Shown here piece by piece: positions 63,644-64,000 of a stretch of 64,000 nucleotides of DNA. Position numbers and translations under genes: made by a program. Each line of letters opens with the position of its first letter. The stretch's first letter is position 1. The stretch covers positions 2,299,339-2,363,338 of the forward strand of contig NZ_AP025145.1 of assembly GCF_019977755.1 (NCBI RefSeq), in the 5' to 3' direction. The notes beneath the pieces are model-generated. The model saw nothing but the letters and a program-made list of their open reading frames with translations, did no database searches and was not told the DNA's origin. This DNA comes from Vibrio penaeicida (GTDB taxonomy: Bacteria; Pseudomonadota; Gammaproteobacteria; Enterobacterales; Vibrionaceae).

Positions 63644-63652
63644 TGTGGATAA
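63644..63652 (-). promoter_or_regulatory. DnaA box of oriCII
   Basis: TGTGGATAA on the + strand is the perfect DnaA box TTATCCACA on the reverse strand. It lies 16 bp before the regular array of 12-mers, the position expected for the single DnaA box of a Vibrio oriCII. Confidence 0.92.
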
Positions 63653-63667
63653 CTTGTTAAAGCTCTT

Positions 63668-63793
63668 TGATCATTGTTTCGTGAAGCACTTGATCATGGG
63701 TTCGATCTATTGATGATCATCGTTTCTAATTTTTTTGATCATGCTTTCAATAACTTAATGATCATCGTTTCGAGGTTTACATGATCATGCTTC
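63668..63793 (+). repeat. oriCII iteron array: six 12/13-mers spaced 22-23 bp
   Basis: Six direct copies start at 63668, 63691, 63714, 63736, 63759 and 63782. Each begins TGATCAT and is followed by NNTTTC-like bases (TGATCATTGTTTC, TGATCATGGGTTC, TGATCATCGTTTC, TGATCATGCTTTC, TGATCATCGTTTC, TGATCATGCTTCT). Spacing of 23, 23, 22, 23 and 23 bp puts all on one face of the helix at two turns. Every copy contains GATC, the Dam site whose methylation RctB needs in V. cholerae. This is the core of the chromosome II origin. Confidence 0.95.
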
Positions 63794-63799
63794 TGAAAG

Positions 63800-63960
63800 C
63801 TAAAAAATAAACTCTATTATTTTCATTGGCTTACGGGGGTATTTACGCCCAGATCATATGATCACTTAATCAATTTAGATCAATTAAATCATAAAGATCA
63901 GTTTTTTTAAGAGCAGTAATTTTTTCTTTATTTATGAATAATTTTTCTTTACTCTTTCGG
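63800..63960. other. AT-rich probable DNA-unwinding element of oriCII
   Basis: A run of AT-rich sequence follows the array (many A/T tracts, with several ATCA/GATC motifs at 63850-63900), matching the side on which the oriCII duplex opens in V. cholerae. rctB, the initiator gene normally found on this side, is expected beyond the window. Confidence 0.75.
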
Positions 63961-64000
63961 AAAGATAGCAGAATTACGGTCAAGCGGCCATGGATAACAA

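Noticed and set aside
63201..63793. CRISPR array at the right edge
   Set aside because: The repeats are only 12-13 bp with 10-bp spacers that are not of constant novel sequence; they are the iterons of oriCII.
63990..64000. ATG near the right edge as the start of rctB
   Set aside because: Only three codons are visible (M D N), and the start does not resemble the RctB N-terminus as I recall it. rctB is expected further right.

Overview
The window is a stretch of the second chromosome of a Vibrio species, ending at that chromosome's replication origin. The main evidence is at the right edge. A ParA2/ParB2 pair and three parS2-type centromere palindromes are followed by a DnaA box, six GATC-containing 12/13-mers spaced 22-23 bp apart, and an AT-rich stretch, which is the layout of a Vibrio oriCII where RctB acts. 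A Qrr quorum-sensing RNA and a VqmR/VqmA pair support the same assignment. The species cannot be fixed from this window.

Left part (1-12,000): a truncated YghU-like glutathione transferase, a secreted two-DTG aspartyl protease, and an alternative oxidase behind an NsrR-type box. Next comes an unusual two-gene unit: a 1,818-residue glutamate synthase-like protein followed by a CysJ-like diflavin reductase, downstream of a perfect Fur box. A DUF445 membrane protein and an Lrp/AsnC regulator follow.

Middle part (12,000-31,700): a qrr gene with a sigma-54 promoter and LuxO site faces a substrate-binding/GGDEF diguanylate cyclase. The proline utilisation locus (AraC regulator, PutA, a separately encoded PutA C-terminal domain, PutP) is next, then two tandem coiled-coil/PEGA secreted proteins, the second carrying a formylglycine-generating-enzyme-like domain without its cysteine. 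A 283-bp MITE-like element, a SitABCD-type metal transporter under a Fur box, the divergent VqmR-VqmA quorum-sensing pair, about 1 kb of AT-rich DNA and a secreted lectin-like protein complete this part.

Right part (31,700-64,000): pdxH; a lapC-lapG-lapD-lapB set for c-di-GMP-controlled retention of a large surface adhesin whose gene is not here; an AraC/MDR pair; a porin; small housekeeping or hypothetical genes; and FapA. A leftward chemosensory operon follows (STAS-cheY-cheA-cheW-cheW-Aer2-like receptor with four PAS repeats-cheR-cheD-cheB-receptor-STAS-REC/PP2C/kinase). It resembles the Pseudomonas Che2 and V. cholerae cluster III type, with a partner-switching module at its end. After tmcA come parB2, parA2 and the origin.

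Many of these genes serve lifestyle decisions: quorum sensing (Qrr, VqmR/VqmA), c-di-GMP (GGDEF protein, LapD) and biofilm adhesion (Lap), gas/NO/iron sensing (NsrR box, Fur boxes, PAS-type receptor).
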